64,000 bases of DNA from Seonamhaeicola maritimus (GCF_008056315.1 NZ_VRKQ01000018.1:375772-439771); one strand, 5' to 3'. Shown: positions 21,832-31,285, counted from the first letter of the stretch. Made by a program: numbers and translations. The notes: generated from the letters alone by a model not told the origin.

Positions 21832-23253
21832 ATGACATTACCTAAACCGATTTTTTGTACCTGTATTTTAGCTGTATTTCTAAATTTTTCAATGCACGCT
21901 CAAATAGAAAATGATGCTGTGTACTTCACAACTGGTTTTAAAATTGGTGAAGTTTCTCAGAACTCAGCAATAATTTGGACCAGATTATGTAAATCAGCTA
22001 AACCTGTTCCTGTACAGCACGTACGACAGGATAAGACGTTTAGATCTCCCAAAAGTTTTAATAACAATATGCCTGTTAATGAAATGGATGGTGCTGTAGA
22101 AGGAAGTTTTGGAGAAATAAAAGTGAAGTTGGTTTCTGAAAATGACACTATTATTATTGATTGGACCTATGTGTCAGCTTTAAAAGATTACACTTATAAA
22201 AGAAAGGTAGAAGGCTTAAAACCCAACATGTTTTACAAGGTTAAACTTACTGGTAGAATGGGTAAAGGACAACCTGAAACAACAGTTTTTGGAAGTTTTA
22301 ATACAGCTCCGGATGCCGATGATACTAGTCCTATATTCTTTACTTCCTCAACATGTCAGTTTTTTTGGAGTCATGATGACCCTGAAAGAGGATTCAAGAT
22401 TTATGATGAAATGAAAAAGCTAAAGCCAAAGTTTCATTCTCAAACTGGAGATTATGTGTATTATGATAAACCGGGGCCTTTTGTAAAAACTATTGAAATG
22501 GCAAGACATAAGTGGCACGCTATGAATTCATGGCCTTCATTAAAAGAGTTTTACATGCAAACGCCACTTTATATAGAAAAAGATGATCACGATTTACTTA
22601 GAGATGATGCTTATCCTGGGAAAAAACCTTTAGGAGAATTAACTTTTGAAGATGGTTTAGCACTTTGGTATGAACAAACACCAATAGGTGATAAGCCATA
22701 TAGAACTCAAAGATGGGGGAAAGATTTGCAGGTTTGGTTTGTTGAGGTACGTGAGTTTAGATCAGATAATAGTATTGAAGATAGTAAAGACAAAACTATA
22801 TGGGGTAAAGAACAAATTGAATGGTTTAGGAATACCCTTGAATCATCAAATGCTACTTTTAAAGTTTTAATAAGTCCAACGCCTATTGTTGGACCCGATA
22901 GACCTAAAGGAAAGAATGATAATCACTCTAACAAAGCCTTTCAAACAGAAGGCGAGTGGCTAAGAGCATATCTTGCTAAACATAATGTTTTTGTAGTTAA
23001 CGGAGATAGGCATTGGCAATATGCTTCGGTAGATCCTGTGAGTGGGCTAAGAGAATTTAGTCAAGGTGCTGTAAGCGATTTTCATGCTGGAGGTTGGAGT
23101 CAAGATAATGTGCTTCCACAGCATAAGTTTTTAAGGGTAAAAGGAGGGTTTTTAGCAACTAAAGTATATAGGGAATCAGGAACTCCAATAATTCAATTTC
23201 TTCATTATGATGTCGATGGCAATGTTGTTCACGAAGAAACTTTTAAAAACTAG
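21832..23253 (+). CDS. PhoD-like phosphatase/phosphodiesterase
   Basis: The ATG at 21832 is chosen over an in-frame TTG six bases upstream. It gives a 473-residue exported protein (signal peptide about 1-25, SMHAQIEN). The N-terminal Fn3/PhoD_N-like domain (FKIGEVSQNSAIIWTR) is followed by a metallophosphatase domain with TSSTCQFFW, GDYVYYD, a KDDHDLLRDD metal cluster and VNGDRHWQYA. PhoD enzymes use Fe/Ca or Mn to release phosphate from mono- or diesters. Standing 10 bp after a sulfatase, it probably belongs to the same transcript, perhaps serving desulfation and dephosphorylation of one substrate. Confidence 0.85.
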   Translation: MTLPKPIFCTCILAVFLNFSMHAQIENDAVYFTTGFKIGEVSQNSAIIWTRLCKSAKPVPVQHVRQDKTFRSPKSFNNNMPVNEMDGAVEGSFGEIKVKLVSENDTIIIDWTYVSALKDYTYKRKVEGLKPNMFYKVKLTGRMGKGQPETTVFGSFNTAPDADDTSPIFFTSSTCQFFWSHDDPERGFKIYDEMKKLKPKFHSQTGDYVYYDKPGPFVKTIEMARHKWHAMNSWPSLKEFYMQTPLYIEKDDHDLLRDDAYPGKKPLGELTFEDGLALWYEQTPIGDKPYRTQRWGKDLQVWFVEVREFRSDNSIEDSKDKTIWGKEQIEWFRNTLESSNATFKVLISPTPIVGPDRPKGKNDNHSNKAFQTEGEWLRAYLAKHNVFVVNGDRHWQYASVDPVSGLREFSQGAVSDFHAGGWSQDNVLPQHKFLRVKGGFLATKVYRESGTPIIQFLHYDVDGNVVHEETFKN

Positions 23254-23298
23254 GTAAAGTATTCTAGATTTTCTCGACAGATATTGAAATTTCAGTTT

Positions 23299-24036
23299 AT
23301 GCTAAAAAGAACTGTATTATTGATTTTGGTTGCATTCTACTTTTTTGGTTGTAATAACAAACCTATAGATGCTAATGTAACTATTGATAAATCAATTAGA
23401 GTTTCTGGTGGTGATTTAATTAAAACGTCAACTATTGAATTCGATTTTAGAGATATTCATTATATCGCAATTAGAAATAATGGATCTTTTGAATTAGGAA
23501 GAAGCTTTAGTAAGGATTCACTTATATTCACAGATAAACTAAGTAATTCTGGGTTTAAAAGGACAATTAATGATGTGTTAGTGAAAGTTTCAGATAGTAT
23601 GATACCAAGGTACTCTGCATCTGTAAACTCTGTACACTATTTTTCTGTTTTACCTTATGGCTTGAACGATGCTGCGGTTAATAAATCGTATTTAAATGAT
23701 GTTAACATAAAAGGCAATACTTACCACAAAATTAAAGTCATTTTTAATGAAGAATGTGGAGGAGAAGATTATGAAGATATTTTCTTTTATTTTGTTAATA
23801 AAGATACTTTTAAAGTTGATTATTTATCATATTCCTATGCCGAAAACCACGGTATTGGATTAAGGTTTAGAGAAGCTTACAATGAAAGATTCGTAAACGG
23901 TATCAGGTTTGTTGATTACAATAACTATAAACCAAAAGAAAAAAGTGAGTCTTTGGAAAACTTAGAGATTCTTTTTGAAAACAATGGATTGGAGTTGCTT
24001 TCTAAAATTCAATTAAAAAATGTGAAGGTTAATTAA
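23299..24036 (+). CDS. Lipoprotein of unknown function (possibly DUF6503-like)
   Basis: Starting at the ATG at 23299 (an in-frame TTG lies 15 bases upstream) gives 245 residues with a lipoprotein signal, LVAFYFFGC, at about residue 18. The rest is beta-rich, with strands such as VSGGDLIKTSTIEFDFRD and a NHGIGLRFREAYNERFVNGIRF stretch (quoted in part: GIGLRFREAY). The overall look resembles outer-membrane-lipoprotein-like sheets of Bacteroidota, including the DUF6503 group, but I am not sure of the family. It follows the PhoD gene by 45 bp and overlaps the end of the convergent SixA-like gene by 8 bp. Confidence 0.6.
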   Translation: MLKRTVLLILVAFYFFGCNNKPIDANVTIDKSIRVSGGDLIKTSTIEFDFRDIHYIAIRNNGSFELGRSFSKDSLIFTDKLSNSGFKRTINDVLVKVSDSMIPRYSASVNSVHYFSVLPYGLNDAAVNKSYLNDVNIKGNTYHKIKVIFNEECGGEDYEDIFFYFVNKDTFKVDYLSYSYAENHGIGLRFREAYNERFVNGIRFVDYNNYKPKEKSESLENLEILFENNGLELLSKIQLKNVKVN

Positions 24037-24544
24037 AGGATATTAATCTATCTGAAACTTTACCATTAATTATTGAAATAATATACAAGTTACCGTTATT
24101 GTTATCCTCTATAATATTATACTTTTCTTGTTTAAGAATGGCATTAACAAACGAAGGTATTGTGTTACTATGCCCAACAATTAATACAGTTTTGCCATTG
24201 GTGTTTTTTAAGAAAGTACCTGCTTTAATAGGATGAGGCTTGTAAATAGTAATTTCAATATTATTTTTAAGAGCCGTAGGTTTTGCAGTTTCTTTAGTTC
24301 TATTATAATCAGTAGAATATACTAAGTCAAATTTAATGCTATCTAAAATTTTGCTCCAATTTTCAGCGCGTTGAACACCAATATCAGTTAAATGTGGGTT
24401 TTTGTAATCAGGATTACTTCTGTCTTTTTCAGCATGACGAATAAAGTAATATGTTGAAGCATCTGATTTGTTAGATATATTTGCATCTTTTGATTTTCCA
24501 CAAGAAGTAAGAGCTACAACAAAAATTAAAAGTAAAAATCTCAT
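24029..24544 (-). CDS. SixA-like histidine phosphatase lipoprotein
   Basis: 171 residues with a lipoprotein signal (VALTSC, lipid C15). The histidine phosphatase core has the catalytic RHAEK (H37), a mid-domain YSTDYNRTKETA motif carrying the second arginine, and the second histidine in GHSNT (H125). Short branch-1 phosphatases of this kind resemble SixA, although the lipid anchor places this one in the envelope. It is 9 bp downstream of deoD in the same direction, so it may be co-transcribed with the nucleoside genes. The substrate is unknown. Confidence 0.85.
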   Translation of the reverse strand: MRFLLLIFVVALTSCGKSKDANISNKSDASTYYFIRHAEKDRSNPDYKNPHLTDIGVQRAENWSKILDSIKFDLVYSTDYNRTKETAKPTALKNNIEITIYKPHPIKAGTFLKNTNGKTVLIVGHSNTIPSFVNAILKQEKYNIIEDNNNGNLYIISIINGKVSDRLISFN

Positions 24545-24553
24545 GTTTTAAAA

Positions 24554-25252
24554 TTATGCCAGCTCTAGAGCTATTTCCATCATATCTTTAAAAGTGGTTT
24601 CTCGGTCTATGCTAGATAAACGTTCACCGGTTACTAAAGAATCAGAAATAGTTAAAATGGTTAAGGCATTTACATTATGTTTAGAAGCTACGGTGTATAA
24701 TCCAGCTGTTTCCATTTCAACACAAAGCACTCCGAATTTGGACCATTTTTTATAAGATTCAAAGTCGTCAGCATAAAATTCATCCGAAGTAAATACATTT
24801 CCAGCTTTTATATCTATGTTTTTACTTTTTGCGGCTTCAACTGCTTTTTGAAACAACTCAAAATTAGCGGTAGGTGCATAGTCTGCACCGTCAAAGCGTA
24901 ATTCATTTACACCAGAGTTTGATGATGCAGCCATGGCCAAAACAACATCTCTTACTTTTACGTGTTTTTGATAAGATCCGGCACTTCCAACTCTAATTAG
25001 GTTTTTAACGTCATAATCGGTTATTAATTCATGAGCATAAATAGATATTGAAGGCACACCCATACCTGTTCCCATTACTGAGACTTTTTTGCCGTTGTAT
25101 GTTCCTGTATAGCCCAACATACCTCTAACCTTATTAAAACAAACTGGATTTTCTAAAAAAGTTTCAGCTATCCATTTAGCACGTAAAGGGTCTCCAGGAA
25201 GTAAAATAGTTTCTGCGATTTCACCTTTTTTTGCTTCAATATGTACGCTCAT
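24554..25252 (-). CDS. deoD: Purine nucleoside phosphorylase DeoD
   Basis: 232 residues, the normal length for the hexameric bacterial enzyme. It opens with [26 protein letters not shown] (quoted in part: [16 protein letters not shown]), contains the phosphate-site RVGSAGSYQ and the [12 protein letters not shown] nucleoside motif, and ends with [10 protein letters not shown]. It splits purine (deoxy)nucleosides to base and (deoxy)ribose-1-phosphate in the cytoplasm. The gene lies 5 bp downstream of deoC, which fits deoxynucleoside salvage feeding glyceraldehyde-3-phosphate and acetaldehyde formation. Confidence 0.95.
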   Translation of the reverse strand: MSVHIEAKKGEIAETILLPGDPLRAKWIAETFLENPVCFNKVRGMLGYTGTYNGKKVSVMGTGMGVPSISIYAHELITDYDVKNLIRVGSAGSYQKHVKVRDVVLAMAASSNSGVNELRFDGADYAPTANFELFQKAVEAAKSKNIDIKAGNVFTSDEFYADDFESYKKWSKFGVLCVEMETAGLYTVASKHNVNALTILTISDSLVTGERLSSIDRETTFKDMMEIALELA

Positions 25253-25257
25253 AAATT

Positions 25258-25962
25258 TTAATAATTTGAATTAGAAGATGTTCCTTCAATAATAGCTATT
25301 CCAGAAGAAGTGCCTATTCGGTCTACCCCAAGATTTATATATTCTAAAGCCGTTTTAGTATCCTTAATACCACCCGAAGCTTTGATTTTTATACATTTTT
25401 TACAGATACTGGCCATAATTTTAACATCTTCCTTGGTAGCGCCACCAGTCCCAAACCCCGTAGAGGTTTTTATAAAATCTGCGCCGCTTTGAATAGCCAG
25501 TTCGCTAGCTTTAATAATTTCTATTTCCTCAATGTAACATGTTTCTAAAATAACTTTTAAGATGTTATTTGGCATGCATAGTTTTACCGCTTCGATATCT
25601 TTCCAAACGGCATCAAAATCTTTACTCTTTAAAAGCCCAACATTGATTACCATATCAATCTCATCGGCACCATTTACCAATGCCGTTTTAGCCTCAGCCA
25701 CTTTGGCCTCGGTAGACATAGCTCCCAAAGGAAAACCTATAACACAGCAAACTTTTACATCAGAGTCTTTTAATTGTTCTTTTGCTAAAGCAGCATAACA
25801 GCTATTAACGCAAACAGAAAAAAACCGATATTGCTTGGCTTCTTCACAAAGTTTAATAATATCTTCTTTTGTTGCGGTTGCTTTTAAAAGTGTGTGGTCT
25901 ATATAGGTGTTTAAGGGTTTCAAAACTATGTTAAAGTTAAGGTTATTTTTATTTGAAATCAA
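25258..25962 (-). CDS. deoC: Deoxyribose-phosphate aldolase DeoC
   Basis: 234 residues. All three catalytic residues are present: D103 (EIDMVINVG), Schiff-base K165 (DFIKTSTGF) and the second lysine K194 (IKASGG). The phosphate-loop RIGTSSG is canonical. The enzyme cleaves 2-deoxyribose-5-phosphate into glyceraldehyde-3-phosphate and acetaldehyde. The first ~15 residues before PLNTYIDHT may be non-conserved, but no other Met start is available. It heads a deoC-deoD-sixA-like transcript, and a degenerate paralogue lies just upstream. Confidence 0.95.
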   Translation of the reverse strand: MISNKNNLNFNIVLKPLNTYIDHTLLKATATKEDIIKLCEEAKQYRFFSVCVNSCYAALAKEQLKDSDVKVCCVIGFPLGAMSTEAKVAEAKTALVNGADEIDMVINVGLLKSKDFDAVWKDIEAVKLCMPNNILKVILETCYIEEIEIIKASELAIQSGADFIKTSTGFGTGGATKEDVKIMASICKKCIKIKASGGIKDTKTALEYINLGVDRIGTSSGIAIIEGTSSNSNY

Positions 25963-26095
25963 CCTTTAATTTCAATATGCTAAGATGCTTCTTTTTTTCA
26001 TCTTTAAACAATGATTAAAATCAGTTTAGCAAAGAAAAGGCTATAAAGTTGAATAACCTATATAGCCTAAAATATATTGAGTAATTTAACAGTTA

Positions 26096-26743
26096 TTAAG
26101 CTGCCATACTATTAGTTTTAAATTGCCTTGAAACACCAATCCTATCTACACCTAATTCTATATATTTTACAGCTGCTTCTTCATCTTCAATTCCATGGAA
26201 AGCACAAATTTTAATATTATTTCTAATAGTTTTTTTAATAATCTTTACAACAGTTAAAGTGGCTCCTCCTTTAGAAAATCCGGTAGACGTTTTAATAAAA
26301 TCAACTTTAGCATCCAAACATATTTGGCATGCTTTAATAATTTCATTTTTGTTTAATTCAGATATTTCTAAAATAACTTTAAGAGGAATGTTTCCAATTG
26401 CTATTTTTACATCGCTAATATCTTTTAATACAGATACGTAATTCTTGCTTTTTAATAAGCCTAAATTCAAAACCATATCAATTTCTGTAGCTCCGTTTGC
26501 GATAGCGCTTTTGGCTTCATGAATTTTGGAGGCGGTATCGGTAGCTCCAAAAGGAAAGCCAATTACAGAGCATATTTTAATATCGCTGTCATTTAATAAT
26601 TCATTGGCTAAAGCAACGTAGGCACTATTAATACAGACCGAGTGTACATATTGTTCTTTGGCCATAAGGCATAAGTCAATAATATCACGTTCTGTAGTAG
26701 CCGGATCTAACTGGGTTAATTCAATGTGTTTAAAAATGTTCAT
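26096..26743 (-). CDS. Degenerate DeoC paralogue lacking the second active-site lysine
   Basis: 215 residues, aligned without gaps to DeoC through the core. D89 and the Schiff-base lysine K151 (DFIKTSTGF) are kept. The segment [11 protein letters not shown] of DeoC reads IKICAFHGIED here, so the catalytic lysine becomes C180, with Phe and His in place of Ser and Gly. The phosphate loop TSSG is replaced by VSRQ, and the N-terminal DHTLL by ELTQL. The frame is intact and not shortened, so this is a divergent, retained protein rather than a decaying copy. It may form a Schiff base with another aldehyde or carry out a different reaction. It lies 133 bp upstream of deoC, same strand. Confidence 0.85.
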   Translation of the reverse strand: MNIFKHIELTQLDPATTERDIIDLCLMAKEQYVHSVCINSAYVALANELLNDSDIKICSVIGFPFGATDTASKIHEAKSAIANGATEIDMVLNLGLLKSKNYVSVLKDISDVKIAIGNIPLKVILEISELNKNEIIKACQICLDAKVDFIKTSTGFSKGGATLTVVKIIKKTIRNNIKICAFHGIEDEEAAVKYIELGVDRIGVSRQFKTNSMAA

Positions 26744-27030
26744 TCTTAATAAGTAGGTTTTAGGGGCTATTTTATTATTAAGATAAAATAAAATAGTTGC
26801 TATTAATCATTATTTTAAATGTAGAGTTGGGGCTTTACATTTGATACTAAATTATAAATAATTGCTGTTAAAATTTGCTTTAAGAGCTAATTTTCGACGA
26901 ACGACAACTCATAATTTTTTAACTTCTTAGTTTTCAAAATATTGCATTTAAACTAAGATTTATGATTTTTACCGGATTTAGAGATCATTTCATCGTAACT
27001 GCCCGCTTTTTATATTAAGATATTCAATAA

Positions 27031-27073
27031 AAAAAGCAACGATCATCTAATTAAAGAATTCACGTTGCTTTTT
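27031..27073 (-). terminator. Terminator downstream of clpB
   Basis: Perfect 11-bp arms AAAAAGCAACG (27031-27041) and CGTTGCTTTTT (27063-27073) with a 21-nt loop. Read leftward, after clpB, the stem ends in a T-run. The loop is long for an intrinsic terminator, but both arms end in A/T tracts. Confidence 0.65.
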
Positions 27074-27110
27074 CAACTAACCAACCAACTAATAGACTAT
27101 TGAAATTAAG

Positions 27111-27126
27111 AATTGTTACAACAATT
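27111..27126. repeat. 16-bp palindrome next to the clpB stop codon
   Basis: AATTGTT-AC-AACAATT, perfect, 12 bp past the clpB stop on the minus strand. No T-run follows, so it is not by itself a terminator. Purpose unknown. Confidence 0.5.
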
Positions 27127-27138
27127 TATAGATTATTT

Positions 27139-29745
27139 TTAAAATTCTTCAGCAACCAAGTCACCTTGATTTCTAAACACCAGTTTATCGTCAAACGAAT
27201 CCAGTAAAATTATGCTATCTGTTGTAATTTTACCAGCGAGTATTTCTTTACTCAAAGCATTCAATACTTCTTTTTGAATTACACGTTTTACCGGTCTAGC
27301 GCCATATTCAGGATTGAAGCCTTTATCAGCTAAATACGCAATAGCTTCTTGAGTGGCGTCAAATGTAATTCCTTGTTGCGCTATCATCTTTGTCACACTT
27401 TTTAATTGTAAACCAACAATATCTACAATGTTTTCTTTTGAAAGCGGTGTAAACATTATGGTGTCATCAATTCTGTTTAAGAACTCTGGCCTTACGCTTT
27501 GTTTTAGTAAGCCTAGGATTTCAACTTTAGCAGATTCCATTGCCGTGTCCATATCTTTAATAGCTTCAAATTTCTCCTGAATGATATGACTTCCCATGTT
27601 AGAGGTCATGATGATAATGGTATTTTTAAAATCTGCCACCCGTCCTTTATTGTCCGTTAATCTGCCTTCATCTAATACTTGTAATAGAATATTAAACGTA
27701 TCTGGATGTGCTTTTTCAATTTCATCTAAAAGCACAACAGAATAGGGTTTACGCCTAACAGCTTCTGTTAATTGTCCACCTTCGTCATAGCCAACGTATC
27801 CTGGAGGTGCACCAACCAATCTGCTTACCGCGTGACGTTCTTGATATTCACTCATATCAATACGAGTTAGTGCATTTTCATCATCAAATAAATATTCAGC
27901 TAAAGCCTTTGCTAACTCTGTTTTACCTACACCTGTTGTTCCCAAGAATAAAAATGTACCAATAGGTTTTTGTGGATTTTGTAAACCAGCTCTACTGCGT
28001 CTTACAGCGTCGCTAACAGCAACAATAGCTTCTTCTTGTCCAACAACACGTTTGTGCAATTCATCTTCTAATTTTAAAAGCTTTTCGCGTTCGCTTTGCA
28101 CCATTTTAGTCACCGGAATGCCTGTCCATTTTGCAACCACTTCAGCAATATCATCATAAGTTACTTCTTCCTTTATTAAGGCATTTTCTTGTTGACTTGC
28201 AAGAATAGCTTGTTGTGCTTCAAGGGCTTCTTGAGCTTGTTTTATTTTTCCATAGCGTAATTCGGCTACTTTACCGTAGTCGCCTTCACGTTCAGCGCGT
28301 TCAGCTTCTAATTTGAAGTTTTCAATATCCAGCTTGGTGTTTTGAATATTATCAACCACTTCCTTTTCGCTCCTCCATTTTGCATTTAGTTCATTTCTAA
28401 CCTCCTTAATGTTTGCTAAATCCGAGCGAAGTGATTTTAACTTACTTTCATCTTTTTCACGCTTAATGGCTTCAATTTCAATTTCCAGCTGCATGATTTT
28501 TCTATCAAGGACATCTAATTCCTCAGGTTTAGAATTGATTTCCATCCGAAGTTTTGAAGCTGCCTCATCCATTAAATCAATAGCCTTATCCGGTAAAAAC
28601 CTGTTAGTTATGTAGCGTGTGGATAACTCAACCGCGCCAATAATAGCCTCATCTTTGATGCGGACTTTATGATGCGTTTCATACTTCTCTTTAATACCAC
28701 GAAGGATTGAAATGGCACTTTCATTATCCGGTTCATCTACCATTACTTTTTGGAAACGACGCTCCAAAGCTTTGTCTTTCTCAAAGTATTTTTGATATTC
28801 ATCTAATGTAGTGGCTCCAATAGCTCTAAGCTCTCCTCGTGCTAGGGCTGGTTTTAGAATGTTTGCAGCATCCATGGCTCCTTGTCCGCCACCAGCTCCA
28901 ACAAGAGTGTGAATTTCATCAATGAACAACACGATATCGCCTTCGCTTGTTGTTACTTCTTTTATAACAGCCTTTAGGCGCTCTTCAAACTCACCTTTGT
29001 ATTTAGCACCAGCTATTAAGGCTCCCATATCTAGGGCAAATATTTGTTTATCTTTTAGATTTTCAGGAATATCACCATCAATAATTCTATGAGCTAACCC
29101 TTCAGCAATGGCCGTTTTACCAGTACCTGGTTCACCTACTAAGATGGGATTGTTCTTGGTTCGTCTAGATAAAATCTGAAGAATACGTCTTATTTCTTCG
29201 TCTCTACCAATAACAGGGTCAAGCTTACCTTCTTTGGCAAGTTGGTTTAGATTTTTTGCATATTTGCTTAAAGAGTTATAAGTGTCTTCTTGACTTTGAG
29301 AGGTTACATTTTCACCTTTTCGTAGCTCCTCAATAGTTGCTTTTAAACCTTTTTCGGTAACACCTTGGTCTTTTAGCATTTGACCAATTTCACTTTTTGA
29401 TTTAAATACAGCAATAATTAAATGTTCTACAGAAACATAATCGTCTTTCATTTTTTTAGCAATAAGAGCAGCTTCATTTAAAGTTTTGCCTGCTTCACGC
29501 GAAAGCATGAGTTCACTACCGCTAACTTTTGAATAACTTTCTAGTTGTTTATCTAAAGCTTGTTCCAGTATAGATACATTAACATTTAGCTTTTTTAGAA
29601 TAAAAGGCAGCACATTTTCGTCTACTTCAAAAATACCTTTGAAGAGATGTTCGTTCTCAATTTGTTGATGACCATATCCTTGTGCAATTTGTTGCGCCTG
29701 TTGAATGGCCTCTTGTGATTTTATTGTATAATTATCAAAGTTCAT
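27139..29745 (-). CDS. clpB: ClpB disaggregase chaperone
   Basis: 868 residues, the usual length for ClpB. Two Clp_N repeats (about 1-145), AAA-1 with Walker A GEPGTGKT (204-211), the ClpB-specific coiled-coil M-domain (about 400-525, with many Glu/Lys/Arg heptads), AAA-2 with Walker A GTTGVGKT (near 605) and a C-terminal ClpB_D2-small domain. It extracts polypeptides from aggregates together with DnaK and is heat-induced in most bacteria. The single gene is bounded by hairpins downstream and by two GTCA-type dyads upstream that may be heat-shock control elements. Confidence 0.97.
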   Translation of the reverse strand: MNFDNYTIKSQEAIQQAQQIAQGYGHQQIENEHLFKGIFEVDENVLPFILKKLNVNVSILEQALDKQLESYSKVSGSELMLSREAGKTLNEAALIAKKMKDDYVSVEHLIIAVFKSKSEIGQMLKDQGVTEKGLKATIEELRKGENVTSQSQEDTYNSLSKYAKNLNQLAKEGKLDPVIGRDEEIRRILQILSRRTKNNPILVGEPGTGKTAIAEGLAHRIIDGDIPENLKDKQIFALDMGALIAGAKYKGEFEERLKAVIKEVTTSEGDIVLFIDEIHTLVGAGGGQGAMDAANILKPALARGELRAIGATTLDEYQKYFEKDKALERRFQKVMVDEPDNESAISILRGIKEKYETHHKVRIKDEAIIGAVELSTRYITNRFLPDKAIDLMDEAASKLRMEINSKPEELDVLDRKIMQLEIEIEAIKREKDESKLKSLRSDLANIKEVRNELNAKWRSEKEVVDNIQNTKLDIENFKLEAERAEREGDYGKVAELRYGKIKQAQEALEAQQAILASQQENALIKEEVTYDDIAEVVAKWTGIPVTKMVQSEREKLLKLEDELHKRVVGQEEAIVAVSDAVRRSRAGLQNPQKPIGTFLFLGTTGVGKTELAKALAEYLFDDENALTRIDMSEYQERHAVSRLVGAPPGYVGYDEGGQLTEAVRRKPYSVVLLDEIEKAHPDTFNILLQVLDEGRLTDNKGRVADFKNTIIIMTSNMGSHIIQEKFEAIKDMDTAMESAKVEILGLLKQSVRPEFLNRIDDTIMFTPLSKENIVDIVGLQLKSVTKMIAQQGITFDATQEAIAYLADKGFNPEYGARPVKRVIQKEVLNALSKEILAGKITTDSIILLDSFDDKLVFRNQGDLVAEEF

Positions 29746-29807
29746 AGCTTAAATTTATTTTCTTTACATCTTGTTTTTGTCAATAACCTTACCAAGCATT
29801 TTTGTAA

Positions 29808-29851
29808 GACAAAATGTCGTTTAAACAGTGTGTTGGTGTGACTTTTCGTCA
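29808..29851 (-). promoter_or_regulatory. Candidate control dyads upstream of clpB
   Basis: Two short dyads sharing a GAC/GTC core: GACA-AAA-TGTC (29808-29818) and TGAC-TTTTC-GTCA (29839-29851). They lie 63-106 bp upstream of the clpB start, inside the clpB/ytxJ divergent spacer. A role in heat-shock regulation is inference only. Confidence 0.35.
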
Positions 29852-29914
29852 GTTTGTAAGTTTAAGTAATAACTTCGACTTAAGGCTAGGAAAAGATAAG
29901 TATTCAAAAAAAAT

Positions 29915-29992
29915 ATGGGATTATTAAATAAAATATTTGGTTCAGAAACCGCTGTAAAAAAGGAAGAAAAGATTTTGCCATGGTTTCCTTAG
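29915..29992 (+). other. Detached 5' segment of ytxJ (25 codons, then stop)
   Basis: An ATG at 29915 opens a 25-codon frame (MGLLNKIFGS... ending ILPWFP) that stops at TAG (29990-29992). This N-terminal peptide looks like the start of flavobacterial YtxJ proteins. Moving back one base after CCT, or adding one T to CCTTAG, joins it in register to LDDLQQLETI of the downstream coding sequence. I read it as part of the same gene, split by one missing base or by a -1 frameshift. Confidence 0.65.
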
Positions 29993-30306
29993 ACGACTTG
30001 CAGCAATTAGAAACTATTAAAGTAAAATCTAGCCAAAAAACACAAGTTATATTTAAGCATTCAACCCGATGTGGTATTAGCAGAATGGTTATGAATCAGT
30101 TCATTGATTCTTATAATTTTACTGAGGATGATTTGGATTTATACTTTTTGGACATCCTTAATCATAGAGATGTGTCTAATGAAGTTGGGATTAAATTTCA
30201 GGTTAGGCATGAATCTCCTCAACTTTTGGTTGTTAAAGAAGGAGTAGTTGTTGCCCATGCTTCACATGGGCAGATTAATGCTTTAGATTTGTCAAGTTTC
30301 GTTTAA
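29980..30306 (+). CDS. ytxJ: Bacillithiol-system redox protein YtxJ (5' end frameshifted or re-started)
   Basis: 108 residues as read from ATG 29980. The thioredoxin-like core carries the YtxJ motif FKHSTRCGISRMV with a single active cysteine, then a QLLVVKEGVVVAHASHG stretch containing the cis-Pro region (ESPQLL). YtxJ is found in bacillithiol users and is thought to act as a bacilliredoxin or monothiol oxidoreductase. The domain is complete from this start, but homologues normally begin with an extra ~24 residues, which are found in another frame just upstream. AAGGAAG about 14 bases before the ATG could serve as a ribosome-binding site. Confidence 0.8.
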   Translation: MVSLDDLQQLETIKVKSSQKTQVIFKHSTRCGISRMVMNQFIDSYNFTEDDLDLYFLDILNHRDVSNEVGIKFQVRHESPQLLVVKEGVVVAHASHGQINALDLSSFV

Positions 30307-30310
30307 TAAA

Positions 30311-31165
30311 TTACTTCACTGGAATATAAAACTCTGTTTTTAGTTTTTCTTCTGCCACTCTATCTGGGTGACTGATGTACCTTTCCCTAACTGGTTCATC
30401 TCTTATTTCGTATTCGCTATTTAGCAACCAATCATTAAATAGATAGTTGTAAACCTGTTCAAAATATTTGTAGGAGCCCTGATATAAAAACACTGCAAAT
30501 TTACCTCCTTTTAAAGTTTTAGTACCAATATCACCGGATGGTTTAGCATCTTTATGTATTATCAAACACGCGTTATATCTAATTTTATCATCGTTAGTTA
30601 CTTTCGGGTCATCATGTGGAAGCCCAATGTGCTGAATGCCCTTGGTAAACAGTTTTTGCTCCTTTACTTGTCCCCAAAGCTTTTCCCAAGCTCCAGAATA
30701 ATTTAGTGTTTGGTAAGCTCCTTGCATTCTGTAGTAAATACATCGTTGCTCTTCAATATCTAAAATTTTTGGTTTTTTAATGTTTAATGTAATGTCCATT
30801 TTTTTTACAGTTTTTAAAGTATAACTTTTGTTTTTTCGATATGCCGAAGGAGAAATTCCGAAATGAGATTTAAACTTTTTTGATAATGATGATGGTGTTT
30901 CAAAACCCACACTATAAGCAACACTTTCCATGTCTAAATCTGAATATCGAATTATTTTGGCAGCAGTTTCTATACGCGTTCTAGAAATATATGCTCCAAT
31001 AGGCTCGCCTAATAACGCTCTACTAATACGATGAAAATGAAAGGGTGAAAAATTAGAGATCTCTGCAAGCGTTTTAATGTCAATTGCACTGTCTAAATTA
31101 TTATTGATGTATTCAATGATAATATTGAGTCTTTCTTGATAAAACGCTTTATTCGTTTGTTTCAT
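30311..31165 (-). CDS. AraC-family regulator with GyrI-like effector domain
   Basis: 284 residues. Two helix-turn-helix motifs of AraC type fill about residues 10-115 (LAEISNFSPFHFHRISRAL and VAYSVGFETPSSLSKKFKSHFGISP, quoted in part: SNFSPFHFHRI, FKSHFGISP). From about 123 onward a GyrI/SbmC-like effector-binding domain follows (MDITLNIKKPKI, YRMQGAYQTL, GGKFAVFLYQGSY). Regulators with this layout, such as Rob and BmrR-like proteins, bind hydrophobic or cationic drugs. Its target is unknown; it is convergent with ytxJ and divergent from the DUF1080 gene. Confidence 0.92.
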   Translation of the reverse strand: MKQTNKAFYQERLNIIIEYINNNLDSAIDIKTLAEISNFSPFHFHRISRALLGEPIGAYISRTRIETAAKIIRYSDLDMESVAYSVGFETPSSLSKKFKSHFGISPSAYRKNKSYTLKTVKKMDITLNIKKPKILDIEEQRCIYYRMQGAYQTLNYSGAWEKLWGQVKEQKLFTKGIQHIGLPHDDPKVTNDDKIRYNACLIIHKDAKPSGDIGTKTLKGGKFAVFLYQGSYKYFEQVYNYLFNDWLLNSEYEIRDEPVRERYISHPDRVAEEKLKTEFYIPVK

Positions 31166-31184
31166 TTTTATTGTATTGATACTA

Positions 31185-31192
31185 CAAATGTA
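31185..31192 (-). promoter_or_regulatory. -7 box of the AraC-type regulator
   Basis: CAAATGTA on the plus strand is TACATTTG on the minus strand, an exact TAnnTTTG match 20 bp before the start codon, giving a leader of about 15 nt. Confidence 0.45.
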
Positions 31193-31285
31193 TATGGGAA
31201 TTAAGATACTAACTTTTCCATTCTTGCTAAATAATGGTTTATAATATTATTCATTTATATTTATTGAAATTTAATCTATAGATTT

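Larger units (their letters stand above)
26744..27138. other. 395-bp intergenic region without a gene
   Basis: AT-rich spacer between the second deoC and clpB, both on the minus strand. It must hold the promoter of the deoC paralogue, but I found no exact TAnnTTTG box. Contents that I could see: a 10-bp inverted repeat CTATTTTATT / AATAAAATAG (26767-26776 / 26787-26796), a terminator-like hairpin (27031-27073), a CAACTAACCAACCAACTAA simple direct repeat at about 27074-27092, and a 16-bp palindrome (27111-27126). No ORF of note. Confidence 0.7.
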
